Below are positions 16,929 to 25,083 of a stretch of DNA of 64,000 bases, piece by piece. How positions within the stretch are numbered: the first letter of the stretch is position 1; the number at the start of each line of letters is the position of its first letter. The stretch is from Clostridia bacterium. Lineage in GTDB: Bacteria > Bacillota > Clostridia > Oscillospirales > CAG-272. The notes under the pieces were generated by a model. That model made no database searches. It had not been told where the DNA came from and saw only the letters and a list, made by a program, of their open reading frames with translations. The translations under genes were made by a program, and so were the position numbers. The stretch is taken from positions 1-64,000 of the forward strand of contig JAFTKO010000007.1 in the NCBI GenBank assembly GCA_017453205.1, read 5' to 3'.

Positions 16929-18584
16929 ATGAAGCATTTTTTACGGTTGCTTTCTGTTCTGTTGTGTCTTTGTCTGATGCTGATGTCGCTGACATCGTGC
17001 ATGACCTTATATCATTTGGCAGAAAGATATGAACCCACGACCGAACCCGAGCAGAGCAGTGATACTGCTTTGCCCGATGAGAAAACGGTACTCGATTTTC
17101 AACTGACCGAAGCCGACACTGAGAAGTTTGCGGAGCTGTTGTCGCTTTTCAAAACGCTGGCGCTTGAGGGGACCGACGGCATAGCGATCGAGAAAGCGTT
17201 GACAGAGATGGAGGAGCAGTATTACTATATCGCAACGCAAGCGCAGATCGCATATCTGCTGTATTGTTGCGACCTAACCGATGAGACCGCATCCCAAAAT
17301 TATTTGTTCGCCTCCGAAACAGTGAGCTCGATCTACGGCGATTATATTGCTGTATGCCGTGCCATCGATGAATCCGCGTCGCCATACCGCGAAATCTTTT
17401 TCTTTGATTGGACCGATGCCGAGCTTGATGAAATGCGTCTGTATACCGACGAGTTTACCGCGCTTTCACAGGAAAACGACCGCCTTTTGGTCGCGTATCG
17501 CGAGCTTTCCGAGACGGAGTTTTACGACGCCGCGCCCGAATATCTGTTGGAGCTGATGGCAAACAACACACAGCTTGCAGCGGGGATGGGATTTGACAGT
17601 TACTATGAATACGCCTCCGAACGTATTTATCTGCGTGATTACAGTACCGAGGATCGCGAAATGATGCGAGGTTATGTGTCGGAATATATCGTTCCCGCCA
17701 TTGAGTCGCTGTATTTGGCGTTTAGTGGGCGGTATGAGGCTTTGAACACGCTTCGGCAACGAAAGGTCTACAATTTTCTGTATGCCGATTACGACAAAGC
17801 GGGAGATTATGTGGAAACTTATTTGAACGCTTTGCCCGAGGATATGCGGGAGCAGATGAGCTCGCTGTTTGAGAGTGAGAACTCGATTTTTACCGATTCT
17901 GATGATGCTTATACGGGCGCGTTCACGGGATATCTTTATGACCTTGCGGCCCCCATTTGTTATTTTGGTCCGGGGTATCAATCCACAACCACCGTGGTGC
18001 ATGAGATGGGGCACTACTATGCGGCTTGCTTTGGCGAGGGCTACAATACACCAATGGATCTTGCCGAGCTCCAGTCACAGGCAAATGAGTGGCTGATGCT
18101 GGCAAGTCTTTCCGACAGCATAAATGAAGAAGTTTATGAAACTCTTCGGTATTATCTGATCTATGATCTTTACACCACGATATTGACTTGTGTGATCATT
18201 GACGAATTTGAGGAGTGTCTATATGCAGATGCGGGAAAGACCTATACCACAGCCGCACAGCTTGACGCTTTGATGGAGGAGATCTGCCAAGGCTACGGCG
18301 GGATCGAATTTATCAATGAATATGTGGTGGACATCCAATATTATTGGCGTATCGTGGCGGTGGAAAGCCCGGTGTATTACATCAGCTATGCCACCTCGGG
18401 TGTTGCCGCCTTGGAGTTGTATTTGCGTGCCGTCGATGATTTTGACGGTGCGGTTGCGGCATATGCGGCGCTCACCGAGGGCGGAGATCCCACGGTCGGT
18501 TTTTGTACCGCGGTCGATGAGGCAGGGCTTTCGGGCGCTTTTGATGAACAAACTTATCGGCGTTTCTTTGCAGCGTTTTCTTAA
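16929..18584 (+). CDS. M3-family metallopeptidase lipoprotein
   Basis: A 551-residue lipidated peptidase. A hydrophobic signal peptide ends in lipobox LTSC, placing Cys24 as the lipidated residue. The catalytic zinc motif HEMGH (His358, Glu359, His362) sits in TTTVVHEMGHYYAACF, the M3/oligoendopeptidase-F pattern, with downstream acidic residues able to supply the third ligand. The M3 fold is almost entirely helical, as the sequence suggests. Typical PepF is cytosolic, so a surface-anchored form is less usual and may degrade peptides outside the membrane. AGGAGG precedes the ATG. lgt, which lipidates such proteins, begins 14 nt downstream. Confidence 0.85.
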   Translation: MKHFLRLLSVLLCLCLMLMSLTSCMTLYHLAERYEPTTEPEQSSDTALPDEKTVLDFQLTEADTEKFAELLSLFKTLALEGTDGIAIEKALTEMEEQYYYIATQAQIAYLLYCCDLTDETASQNYLFASETVSSIYGDYIAVCRAIDESASPYREIFFFDWTDAELDEMRLYTDEFTALSQENDRLLVAYRELSETEFYDAAPEYLLELMANNTQLAAGMGFDSYYEYASERIYLRDYSTEDREMMRGYVSEYIVPAIESLYLAFSGRYEALNTLRQRKVYNFLYADYDKAGDYVETYLNALPEDMREQMSSLFESENSIFTDSDDAYTGAFTGYLYDLAAPICYFGPGYQSTTTVVHEMGHYYAACFGEGYNTPMDLAELQSQANEWLMLASLSDSINEEVYETLRYYLIYDLYTTILTCVIIDEFEECLYADAGKTYTTAAQLDALMEEICQGYGGIEFINEYVVDIQYYWRIVAVESPVYYISYATSGVAALELYLRAVDDFDGAVAAYAALTEGGDPTVGFCTAVDEAGLSGAFDEQTYRRFFAAFS

Positions 18585-18598
18585 CGGAGGAAATACAT

Positions 18599-19387
18599 AT
18601 GTACCCTTATGATCTGTTTTTGGGGTTGGATCTCTACGATATTTTGATTGCGGTCGGCTTTTTTGCGGCGCTGATGTTCTTCCGTTTTTGGGGAGACCGC
18701 CGCAACTTTTCGGCAGGATTGCAAAATTTGGTCATTTTTTCAGCACTGGGCGCCATCATTGGCGGCTTTGGCGCGGCAACGCTGTTTCAAGCCTTTTACA
18801 ACTTTATGGAGAGCGGCGTGTTCGAGCTTGCAAAAAATACGGGCGCGACCTTTTACGGCGGTTTGATCGGCGGTGTGCTCCTGTTTTTGCTGATCTATTT
18901 TGTCGGCGGGCGCTTGATCCTCCGTGATGGAAGCGCGGTCAAAAGCTTTTTTTCGATGTCCGAGATTGCGGCGGGCGCGATTGCTTTGGCGCACGGCTTG
19001 GGGCGCGTGGGGTGCCTTTGCGCGGGCTGTTGTCACGGAGCGATCACTGACGCGTGGTACGGCGTATATAACGTACATCTGGATGCCAAAACCGTTCCGA
19101 TCCAGCTCTTTGAGGCGTTGTTCCTCTTTGCGTTGGCAGGGGTGTTGACGTATCGCGTTTGGAAAGGGAAAAAGGGCAATTTTGGCTTGTACCTTGTGGC
19201 GTATGCGGTTTGGCGTTTTTTGATCGAGTACCTGCGCACCGATGACCGTGGGGCGACCGTTGTCTCGTTTCTCACGCCCTCACAGCTGACGGCGATCCTG
19301 CTCGTGTTGTTTGGCATCGGGCTTTGGGGCTTGGAATATCTTCTTGCCCGCAAAGCTACGCTGAAGGGAGGCGAGGGAGATGCGTGA
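18599..19387 (+). CDS. lgt: Prolipoprotein diacylglyceryl transferase
   Basis: Lgt moves diacylglycerol from phosphatidylglycerol to the lipobox cysteine of prolipoproteins. The 262-residue protein has about seven hydrophobic helices and the signature HGLGRVGCLCAGCCHG (132-147), the cysteine-rich variant common in Clostridia, plus the C-terminal WRFLIEYLRTDDRG motif. It follows the lipoprotein peptidase gene by 14 nt and overlaps the CPBP gene by 8 nt, so the three are co-transcribed. Confidence 0.9.
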   Translation: MYPYDLFLGLDLYDILIAVGFFAALMFFRFWGDRRNFSAGLQNLVIFSALGAIIGGFGAATLFQAFYNFMESGVFELAKNTGATFYGGLIGGVLLFLLIYFVGGRLILRDGSAVKSFFSMSEIAAGAIALAHGLGRVGCLCAGCCHGAITDAWYGVYNVHLDAKTVPIQLFEALFLFALAGVLTYRVWKGKKGNFGLYLVAYAVWRFLIEYLRTDDRGATVVSFLTPSQLTAILLVLFGIGLWGLEYLLARKATLKGGEGDA

Positions 19388-20186
19388 GAAGATCAGCCGT
19401 ATTGCGGTACTGGTCAGTGTAGCGGCGTTTGGCGTTTTGTGGTACCTCGATCCCGTGTATTCCCAGGATGAGACGGTGCAGTTCCTTTGGAAATCACTGG
19501 TGTTCCGTGTGTTGGGGAGCGCAGTGTTCCTTTCTCTGTGTGTCTATTTCGGTTATCGTATTTGCAATCGTCCGCCGCTATCCTCATGGGCGATTTGGCT
19601 TCCGTGTCTTGCGGTCGTCATCAACAATTTACCCATTTTGGCACTTGTCAACGGTACGGCTTGGGTTGAACGTTGGGAACTGTTCCCCCTCTTCATTGCG
19701 GACAGCCTGTTTATCGGTATTTTTGAAGAGCTTGCTTTTCGCGGAACACTTTTCTTGGCGATCCTTGAGAAGCGCCGCGACAGTACGAAGCGTATTTTTT
19801 GGACGACTGTCATTTCTTCAGCCGTATTCGGTTTGGTACACTTTGCCAACCTTTTGGAAGGCGCGGGCGTAGGGGCAACGGTGATGCAGGTGGGATATTC
19901 TTTCCTCATCGGTGGGATGTGTTCGATCGTGCTTCTCAAAACGGGAAACATCATTTTTTGCATTTTGCTCCATGCCATCTTTGACTTTTGCGGAAACCTT
20001 GTTCCAATGCTTGGCGGCGGTGACCTTTGGGACACGCCTACCATCGTCATTACCGCCGTATTGGCGGTCATTGTCACGGTTTGGGAGCTGTTCGTACTCC
20101 TGCGTGTCAAGCCTGAGGAGACCGATCGGTTTTATCCGATCAAGAAAGACAAGGAGGCCGAAACAACCGTTGCGGAGGAAACATAA
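19380..20186 (+). CDS. CPBP-family intramembrane metalloprotease
   Basis: A CAAX-protease/bacteriocin-processing (CPBP, Abi) family protein of 268 residues with about eight membrane helices. The three motifs are present: EELAFR (Glu116, Glu117, Arg121), FGLVHFAN (His154) and ILLHAIFDF (His198, Asp202). Bacterial members cleave membrane proteins or confer self-immunity to bacteriocins; the substrate here is unknown. It overlaps lgt by 8 nt, a context that hints at processing or quality control of membrane-anchored proteins. Confidence 0.88.
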   Translation: MREKISRIAVLVSVAAFGVLWYLDPVYSQDETVQFLWKSLVFRVLGSAVFLSLCVYFGYRICNRPPLSSWAIWLPCLAVVINNLPILALVNGTAWVERWELFPLFIADSLFIGIFEELAFRGTLFLAILEKRRDSTKRIFWTTVISSAVFGLVHFANLLEGAGVGATVMQVGYSFLIGGMCSIVLLKTGNIIFCILLHAIFDFCGNLVPMLGGGDLWDTPTIVITAVLAVIVTVWELFVLLRVKPEETDRFYPIKKDKEAETTVAEET

Positions 20187-20239
20187 AAGTGACAAAGCGC
20201 CGCCCTTTTTATGAAAAAGTTTCTTTTTTTGCTTTTTGA

Positions 20240-20268
20240 TTGACAAAAAGGATGTGGCGTGCTATAAT
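20240..20268 (+). promoter_or_regulatory. Sigma-A promoter of the glycerophosphodiesterase gene
   Basis: TTGACA (20240-20245), 17-nt spacer, TATAAT (20263-20268) with extended TGC: a near-perfect promoter. Confidence 0.8.
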
Positions 20269-20323
20269 GCCCTTAGGTATGATATGACCGATGATTTTTA
20301 TCCGAATAAGGAGTGGAAGCGCT

Positions 20324-21043
20324 ATGAATACGATCAAAATCGATCGCAAAAACACCTTGATGGTTGCTCACCGCGGTGTGAGCCGACTGGAGCCCGAAAA
20401 CACCCATCTTGCCTTTGTGGCGGCGGGGAACCGTTCCTACTACGGTATCGAGACCGACATCCACTGCACGGCGGACGGCAATTTTATTTTGACGCACGAC
20501 GACAACGTAAAACGTGTGGCGGGCGTCGAGCTTGTGGCGGAACAGACCGATTATGCGACCTTGCGTTCATTGAAGCTTTTGGATCTTGACGGTACCGCGA
20601 CGCGCGAGGATATCCGTATGCCCTCTCTTGAGGAATACATACGCATTTGCAAAAAATACGAAAAGGTTTGTGTGGCAGAGCTGAAGAATCATATGACCGA
20701 AGAGAATGTCTGCCGTATCATCGACTGCATCGAGGCAGAAGGATATCTTGAAAACGTGATCTTCATTTCGTTCGATTTTGAAAATCTTGTTTATGTGCGC
20801 AACTATCGCCCAACACAGCGCGTGCAGTTCCTGTTCAGTAAATACCGCGACGAGTATTTTGATAAGGTAACCGAACATGGCTTTGATGTCGATGCTTATT
20901 ACAAAATACTCACCGAGGAGTTGGTCGAAAAATTCCATGCGGCGGGCATCAAGGTCAATTGTTGGACGGTCGATCGCCCCGAGGACGCCGAGCGGTTGAT
21001 CTCATGGGGCGTGGACTTTATTACGACAAATATTTTGGAATGA
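20324..21043 (+). CDS. Glycerophosphodiester phosphodiesterase
   Basis: A 239-residue GDPD-family enzyme that hydrolyses glycerophosphodiesters to glycerol-3-phosphate and an alcohol. The catalytic and metal residues are visible: AHRG (His16, Arg17), PENT (24-27), ETDIH (Glu43, Asp45) and the second histidine in LTHDD (His58). There is no signal peptide, so it is cytosolic like many short GDPDs. The ATG at 20324 has AAGGAG 10 nt upstream, and an 11-codon longer reading lacks a site. A terminator-like hairpin follows. Confidence 0.92.
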   Translation: MNTIKIDRKNTLMVAHRGVSRLEPENTHLAFVAAGNRSYYGIETDIHCTADGNFILTHDDNVKRVAGVELVAEQTDYATLRSLKLLDLDGTATREDIRMPSLEEYIRICKKYEKVCVAELKNHMTEENVCRIIDCIEAEGYLENVIFISFDFENLVYVRNYRPTQRVQFLFSKYRDEYFDKVTEHGFDVDAYYKILTEELVEKFHAAGIKVNCWTVDRPEDAERLISWGVDFITTNILE

Positions 21044-21053
21044 GATAACGAAA

Positions 21054-21090
21054 AATACCCTCGCCTTCTTTCTCGAAAGACGAGGGTATT
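21054..21090. terminator. Bidirectional terminator between GDPD and VOC genes
   Basis: A 10-bp stem, AATACCCTCG (21054-21063) / CGAGGGTATT (21081-21090), has A-rich sequence on its left and T-rich on its right, so it can serve both convergent genes. Confidence 0.8.
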
Positions 21091-21091
21091 A

Positions 21092-21481
21092 TTATTTGTT
21101 GAAATATAGTGCCCAGCACACGCCAAATTTATCAACAACAAGCCCCAACAACTGTGCCCATGGAAAAGGACCTTCCAAACTACAGCTTAATGCTTCTGCA
21201 GATAGAATTTCATATGCTTTTGTTAAATCCTTTTCGCTATCAAAATGATATTCACAGCACATTGCGTTTTCTGTTGTTTTCTCAACTTTTCCGCCGGGAC
21301 CTAATAAAATTCTCATTCCGTCAATTTCCATTACAATATGGATATCACCACCGCCGGGAGCGGTACTCTCTGATATTTTTACAGCACCAAAAGCTTTCTG
21401 ATATGTAGTAAAAGCCTCTATTCTTTCCTCATTTGTTTTACCTATGTTAAAAGCCATTGCAAATCTTGCGTTCTGCACCAT
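21092..21481 (-). CDS. VOC-family protein (PhnB/glyoxalase-like)
   Basis: A 129-residue protein with the paired beta-alpha-beta-beta-beta arrangement of the vicinal-oxygen-chelate superfamily. The order of elements, the GGGDIHIVMEIDGMRILLGPG segment and the short C-terminal tail resemble PhnB-like proteins, a group with varied and mostly unassigned activities. No metal ligands can be assigned with confidence. AAGGAGG precedes the start, and it has its own promoter at 21521-21549. Confidence 0.75.
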   Translation of the reverse strand: MVQNARFAMAFNIGKTNEERIEAFTTYQKAFGAVKISESTAPGGGDIHIVMEIDGMRILLGPGGKVEKTTENAMCCEYHFDSEKDLTKAYEILSAEALSCSLEGPFPWAQLLGLVVDKFGVCWALYFNK

Positions 21482-21520
21482 GTTGCACCTCCTTGCGTTT
21501 GTTTGATATGAACAGATCTC

Positions 21521-21549
21521 ATTCTATCGCTTTAAGTAGGAATTTTCAA
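21521..21549 (-). promoter_or_regulatory. Promoter of the VOC-family gene
   Basis: On the minus strand TTGAAA (21549-21544), 17-nt spacer, TAGAAT (21526-21521), 40 nt before the start codon. Confidence 0.65.
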
Positions 21550-21594
21550 AATAAAAATATGAATCAAATAATGAAAAGTTAAGAGAGAATGAGT

Positions 21595-21635
21595 AAAAAA
21601 ATCGACAAGGTCTGTTTGAGCCTTGTCGATTTTTT
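21595..21635 (-). terminator. Terminator of the tRNA operon
   Basis: A perfect 10-bp stem, ATCGACAAGG / CCTTGTCGAT (21601-21630), is followed on the minus strand by six T. It directly follows the tRNA-His gene. Confidence 0.88.
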
Positions 21636-21711
21636 GGGGTGAGATATGGGATTCGAACCCACGACCTTCAGGGCCACAACCTGACGCGCTAACCAACTGT
21701 GCCAATCCCAC
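21635..21711 (-). tRNA. tRNA-His (GTG)
   Basis: The minus strand gives a full cloverleaf. The acceptor stem GTGGGAT pairs with ATCTCAC, the T-arm carries GGTTCGAATC, and the anticodon loop TTGTGGC gives anticodon GTG. Discriminator C and CCA are encoded. The base before the 5' end (21712) would supply the G at -1 that histidine tRNA needs. It is the last gene of a three-tRNA operon. Confidence 0.95.
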
Positions 21712-21722
21712 CATATAAAAAT

Positions 21723-21799
<77 letters not shown>

Positions 21800-21810
21800 A
21801 TAGATGGAAA

Positions 21811-21838
21811 CTGTTTCCCGAATTTTTACGGGAAACAG
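21811..21838 (-). other. Hairpin between tRNA-Arg and tRNA-Gly
   Basis: A perfect 10-bp stem, CTGTTTCCCG / CGGGAAACAG, with an 8-nt loop sits in the 46-nt spacer. There is no T-run on the transcribed strand, so it is more likely a processing element than a terminator. Confidence 0.5.
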
Positions 21839-21845
21839 ACCATAC

Positions 21846-21919
21846 TGGAGCGAGTGATGGGAATCGAACCCACGCGACCAGCTTGGAAGGCTGGGATTCT
21901 ACCATTGAACTACACTCGC
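21846..21919 (-). tRNA. tRNA-Gly (TCC)
   Basis: The acceptor stem GCGAGTG pairs with CACTCGC. Anticodon stem CCAGC/GCTGG encloses loop CTTCCAA, anticodon TCC. CCA is encoded with discriminator T. It is the first gene of the operon, 30 nt after the promoter -10 box. Confidence 0.95.
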
Positions 21920-21948
21920 GTACCCTCGTTTTTCTCAAGTACCCCAAT

Positions 21949-21977
21949 ATTATACCACAGACCGCATTTTTTGTCAA
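21949..21977 (-). promoter_or_regulatory. Promoter of the Gly-Arg-His tRNA operon
   Basis: On the minus strand TTGACA (21977-21972), 17-nt spacer, TATAAT (21954-21949): full consensus, as expected for stable RNA genes. Confidence 0.85.
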
Positions 21978-22029
21978 TAGGAAAATTGAAAAAAATTATA
22001 TATTTTTTAAATAGCTTTTTTGAAAAAAC

Positions 22030-22058
22030 TTGTTTTTTTAATTTTTGTATGATATAAT
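22030..22058 (+). promoter_or_regulatory. Promoter of the esterase gene
   Basis: TTGTTT (22030-22035), 17-nt spacer, TATAAT (22053-22058) with extended TGA. Confidence 0.65.
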
Positions 22059-22103
22059 AAAATAAAATCTTGAAAATATAATCTATTTCAAAGGAGAATT
22101 GAA

Positions 22104-22766
22104 ATGTACACCAAACACAAATGGCAGTCCGACGTTCATTATAACTTTGGTTATGTAAAATATCTTCCCAAGGATTTTGATGAGAGTAAACGGTATCCTT
22201 TGGTATTCTTTTTGCATGGAGCGGGGGAGCGCGGGGACGATCTTGATGTGGCGATGCGTCACGGATATATGAAGCATGTCAGAGAGAGCGGACAGGAGTA
22301 CCCGTTCATTTTCATTGCACCGCAATGTCCGCAAGGGAAAATTTGGGGGTGTTATACAGAGTCATTGCTCGCATTTCTCGATTACATTTGCGATACACTT
22401 CCCGTCGACCGTGACCGCGTCTATTTGACGGGGCTCAGTATGGGCGGCACCGGCTCTTGGATGCTTGCCATGGCGGCTCCCGAACGCTTTGCGGCGTTGG
22501 TTCCTGTTTGCGGAAGCGGAATCTATTGGTGCGGCGGAGCGCTGACGGAAATCCCGATCTATATCTATCACGGGGATTGCGATGAGGTTGTCCCGATTGG
22601 TAACAGCATCGAAATGCTGACCTCGGTGAACAAACGAGGCGGTCATGCGCAGATCAAGATCCTTTACGGTGTGAAACACAACGCATGGGATGCGGCATAT
22701 TCGGATGACGAATTGCTTTCTTGGCTCTTGCAGCAAAAACGGACTTGTCGGGAAAACGGACAATAA
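22104..22766 (+). CDS. Alpha/beta-hydrolase, esterase/carboxylesterase-like
   Basis: A 220-residue cytosolic serine hydrolase. The nucleophile Ser112 lies in GLSMGG, the acid is probably Asp160 (HGDCDEVVP) and the base His192 (GVKHNAWD), with an oxyanion segment FFLHGAGERG at 36-45. The pattern resembles the phospholipase/carboxylesterase and prolyl-oligopeptidase-like esterase groups that deacylate small molecules or polysaccharides. The substrate cannot be told. A strong AAAGGAG site precedes it, and it is flanked by its own promoter and terminator. Confidence 0.82.
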   Translation: MYTKHKWQSDVHYNFGYVKYLPKDFDESKRYPLVFFLHGAGERGDDLDVAMRHGYMKHVRESGQEYPFIFIAPQCPQGKIWGCYTESLLAFLDYICDTLPVDRDRVYLTGLSMGGTGSWMLAMAAPERFAALVPVCGSGIYWCGGALTEIPIYIYHGDCDEVVPIGNSIEMLTSVNKRGGHAQIKILYGVKHNAWDAAYSDDELLSWLLQQKRTCRENGQ

Positions 22767-22800
22767 ACCGTGGGGGAATGATACAAATCAAATATAATGA

Positions 22801-22842
22801 GAGCCGTTCTGTTCTTAAAAAGCGCAGAACGGTTCTTTTTTT
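22801..22842 (+). terminator. Rho-independent terminator of the esterase gene
   Basis: An 11-bp stem, GAGCCGTTCTG (22801-22811) / CAGAACGGTTC (22825-22835), is followed by seven T. Confidence 0.87.
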
Positions 22843-22946
22843 GATCATTTTCGCTGACAAAATACGTTTTTCGAGGATGAATTTTCAAAATGTTCAAAAA
22901 AACGGAACGGAGAGGCAACCGCCGAGGAACGCTGTTGGAACTTGCA

Positions 22947-22957
22947 TGTGTTATAAT
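22947..22957 (+). promoter_or_regulatory. Probable extended -10 promoter of the fatty-acid cluster
   Basis: TATAAT (22952-22957) is preceded by TG at -15/-14. No -35 box is placed correctly, so it may be an extended -10 or activator-dependent promoter. No FapR- or FabT-like operator was recognised between 22843 and 23017; a short CGGAC/GTCCG hairpin lies in the leader. Confidence 0.5.
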
Positions 22958-23017
22958 TTTATCAACGGACAGCGAACCGCACGTCCGAAAAAAACATTTA
23001 TAGGAGGCATATTTATT

Positions 23018-23239
23018 ATGTTGTTTGAAACCATTGCAAAAGTGATCGCTGAGCGTACCGACCGTGACGTCGCCGAAATCAAACCCGAAAGCACCTTTGC
23101 CGAGCTCGGTATCGACTCGCTTGATACCGTCGAGCTTCTCATGAACCTTGAGGATGAGATCGGTATGGAGATCGAGCTTGACCAAAAGGTTGAGACGGTT
23201 GACGATCTGGTCAAATTTATCGAGAGCAAAAAGGGCTGA
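23018..23239 (+). CDS. acpP: Acyl carrier protein
   Basis: The 73-residue carrier holds growing acyl chains on a phosphopantetheine arm. The attachment serine is Ser34 in the ELGIDSLDTVEL motif. The protein is acidic and helical, of normal size. The ATG at 23018 has AGGAGG at 23002-23007. It is the first gene of the fab/acc cluster, and fabK starts 3 nt after its stop. Confidence 0.97.
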   Translation: MLFETIAKVIAERTDRDVAEIKPESTFAELGIDSLDTVELLMNLEDEIGMEIELDQKVETVDDLVKFIESKKG

Positions 23240-23242
23240 GCG

Positions 23243-24187
23243 ATGATCCGTTCGGAAATTTGTGAGATGCTGGGCATCCGCTATCCCGTTTTTCAAGGCG
23301 GTATGGCTTGGATCGCCGACGGCAAGCTCGCGGCGGCTGTTTCCAACGGCGGCGGTCTCGGTATCGTCGCCGCGGGGAACGCCCCCGGGGAATACGTGCG
23401 TGAGCAGATCCGCATCGCAAAGTCGCTGACCGACCGTCCCATCGGCGTCAACATCATGCTGATGAGCCCTTTCGTCGATGAGGTCGCAAAGATCGTTGTC
23501 GAGGAGGGCGCCGAGGTGGTTACCACGGGTGCGGGAAATCCCTCCAAATATATGGAAGCATGGAAAGTCGCAAATATCAAGGTCATTCCCGTGGTCGCAT
23601 CGGTTGCACTGGCAAAGCTGATGACGCGTCTCGGTGCTTCGGCACTGATCGCCGAGGGCGGCGAGAGCGGAGGACATGTGGGTGAATTGACTACCATGGC
23701 GCTCGTTCCGCAGATTTGCGATGCAACCACACTGCCCGTCATCGCGGCGGGCGGAATTGCCGACGGCAGAGGCTTTGCGGCGGCATTGATGCTGGGTGCT
23801 TGCGGTGTGCAGATGGGAACACGGTTCCTTGCCGCCGAGGAGTGCACCATTCACCCCATTTATAAAGAGAAGATCGTAAAAGCCAATGATCTTTGTACGA
23901 TGGTGACGGGCAAACGTCTCGGTCACCCTGTGCGCAGCTTGCGTACACAATTCGCGCGCCGTTATTCCAAAGCCGAGTACGGCGGAGCCTCGGATGAAGA
24001 GCTGGAGGCATTGGCGACAGGTGCGTTACGTTTGGCGGTACAGGAGGGAGACACCGAAAACGGTTGTTTTTTGGCAGGGCAGATCGCCGCAATGGTTGAC
24101 CGTGTCCAACCCGCCGCAGATATTATTAAGGAAGTGATAGAGGAGGCGGAGCCTCTTCTTTCGAGGGCATCTTCATGGGTAAAATAG
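23243..24187 (+). CDS. fabK: Enoyl-ACP reductase II (FabK)
   Basis: FabK is the FMN-dependent enoyl-ACP reductase that completes each elongation cycle, and it is insensitive to triclosan, unlike FabI. The 314-residue TIM barrel shows PVFQGGMAWIADGKLAAAVSNGGGLG at the start, the catalytic-site segment AEGGESGGHVG and the phosphate-binding AAGGIADGRG. No fabI is in the cluster. The gene is coupled to acpP (3-nt gap) and overlaps fabD by 13 nt. Confidence 0.96.
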   Translation: MIRSEICEMLGIRYPVFQGGMAWIADGKLAAAVSNGGGLGIVAAGNAPGEYVREQIRIAKSLTDRPIGVNIMLMSPFVDEVAKIVVEEGAEVVTTGAGNPSKYMEAWKVANIKVIPVVASVALAKLMTRLGASALIAEGGESGGHVGELTTMALVPQICDATTLPVIAAGGIADGRGFAAALMLGACGVQMGTRFLAAEECTIHPIYKEKIVKANDLCTMVTGKRLGHPVRSLRTQFARRYSKAEYGGASDEELEALATGALRLAVQEGDTENGCFLAGQIAAMVDRVQPAADIIKEVIEEAEPLLSRASSWVK

Positions 24188-25083
24188 CATTTGTATTTTC
24201 GGGACAGGGCGACCAGTATCCCGGTATGGGCAAGGAGCTTGCCGAGAATTATCCCGTTGCCACAAAGGTGTTTGCGATGTGCGATGAGATCCGTTCCGGT
24301 ACCTCTTCGCAATGCTTTGCGGGGAGTGAGGAAGAACTGAAAGAGACCAAAAATACGCAGCCATGCCTGTTTGCCATGGAGCTTGCCGCCGCTACCGTGC
24401 TGACAGATGCGGGAATTACCCCCGATGCCGTGGCAGGCTTTTCGTTGGGGGAGATCGTTGCTTGCACGGTTGCGGGATTTGTCGATGAGAAAACCGGTTT
24501 TCGTTTGGTTTGCAAGCGCGGAGAATTGATGCAACAGGCGGCGGAGCAGGTCGACAGCGCCATGGCGGCGGTCATCAAGCTCTCCCGTGAGGATGTGGAA
24601 CGCCTTTGCAAAGCGTTTTCCGATGTGTATCCCGTCAACTATAACTGCCCCGGGCAGATCACCGTTGCCGGGCTTGCGAGCCAAATGACCGACTTTGCCG
24701 CTGCGGTCAAAGCGGCGGGCGGCAGAGCCATCCCTCTCAAGGTCAAGGGCGGCTTCCATTCGCCTTTTATGCGGGAAGCGTCGGCATCTTTTGCGTCGGA
24801 TTTGGAAGGTGCGGAGCTGTGCCAAGGCAGAGTTACGCTGTATTCCAATCTGACGGCAGAGCCCTATACCGAGGACGTTGTGGGATTACTTTCGGCACAG
24901 ATCTGTCATCCCGTGCGTTGGGAGGACACCGTTCGCAACATGATTGCCGCGGGAATCGATACTTTTATCGAGATCGGTCCCGGAAAAACGCTCACCAACA
25001 TGATCGGAAAGATCGATGCGGGTGTCAAGACCTATTGTGTTTCTGATCTTTCCACGATCTTGTCGGAGGTGGCACCATGCTGA
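24175..25083 (+). CDS. fabD: Malonyl-CoA:ACP transacylase
   Basis: FabD moves malonyl groups from CoA to ACP. The nucleophile Ser90 is in GFSLGE and the partner His195 in GGFHSPFM. The start FVFSGQGDQYPGMGKEL is family-typical. The 302-residue protein overlaps both fabK (13 nt) and fabG (7 nt), showing tight co-translation. Confidence 0.96.
   Translation: MGKIAFVFSGQGDQYPGMGKELAENYPVATKVFAMCDEIRSGTSSQCFAGSEEELKETKNTQPCLFAMELAAATVLTDAGITPDAVAGFSLGEIVACTVAGFVDEKTGFRLVCKRGELMQQAAEQVDSAMAAVIKLSREDVERLCKAFSDVYPVNYNCPGQITVAGLASQMTDFAAAVKAAGGRAIPLKVKGGFHSPFMREASASFASDLEGAELCQGRVTLYSNLTAEPYTEDVVGLLSAQICHPVRWEDTVRNMIAAGIDTFIEIGPGKTLTNMIGKIDAGVKTYCVSDLSTILSEVAPC

Noticed and set aside
22843-23017. FapR or FabT operator in front of acpP
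   Set aside because: No sequence resembling either known operator could be found; only an extended -10 promoter and a short hairpin are seen.
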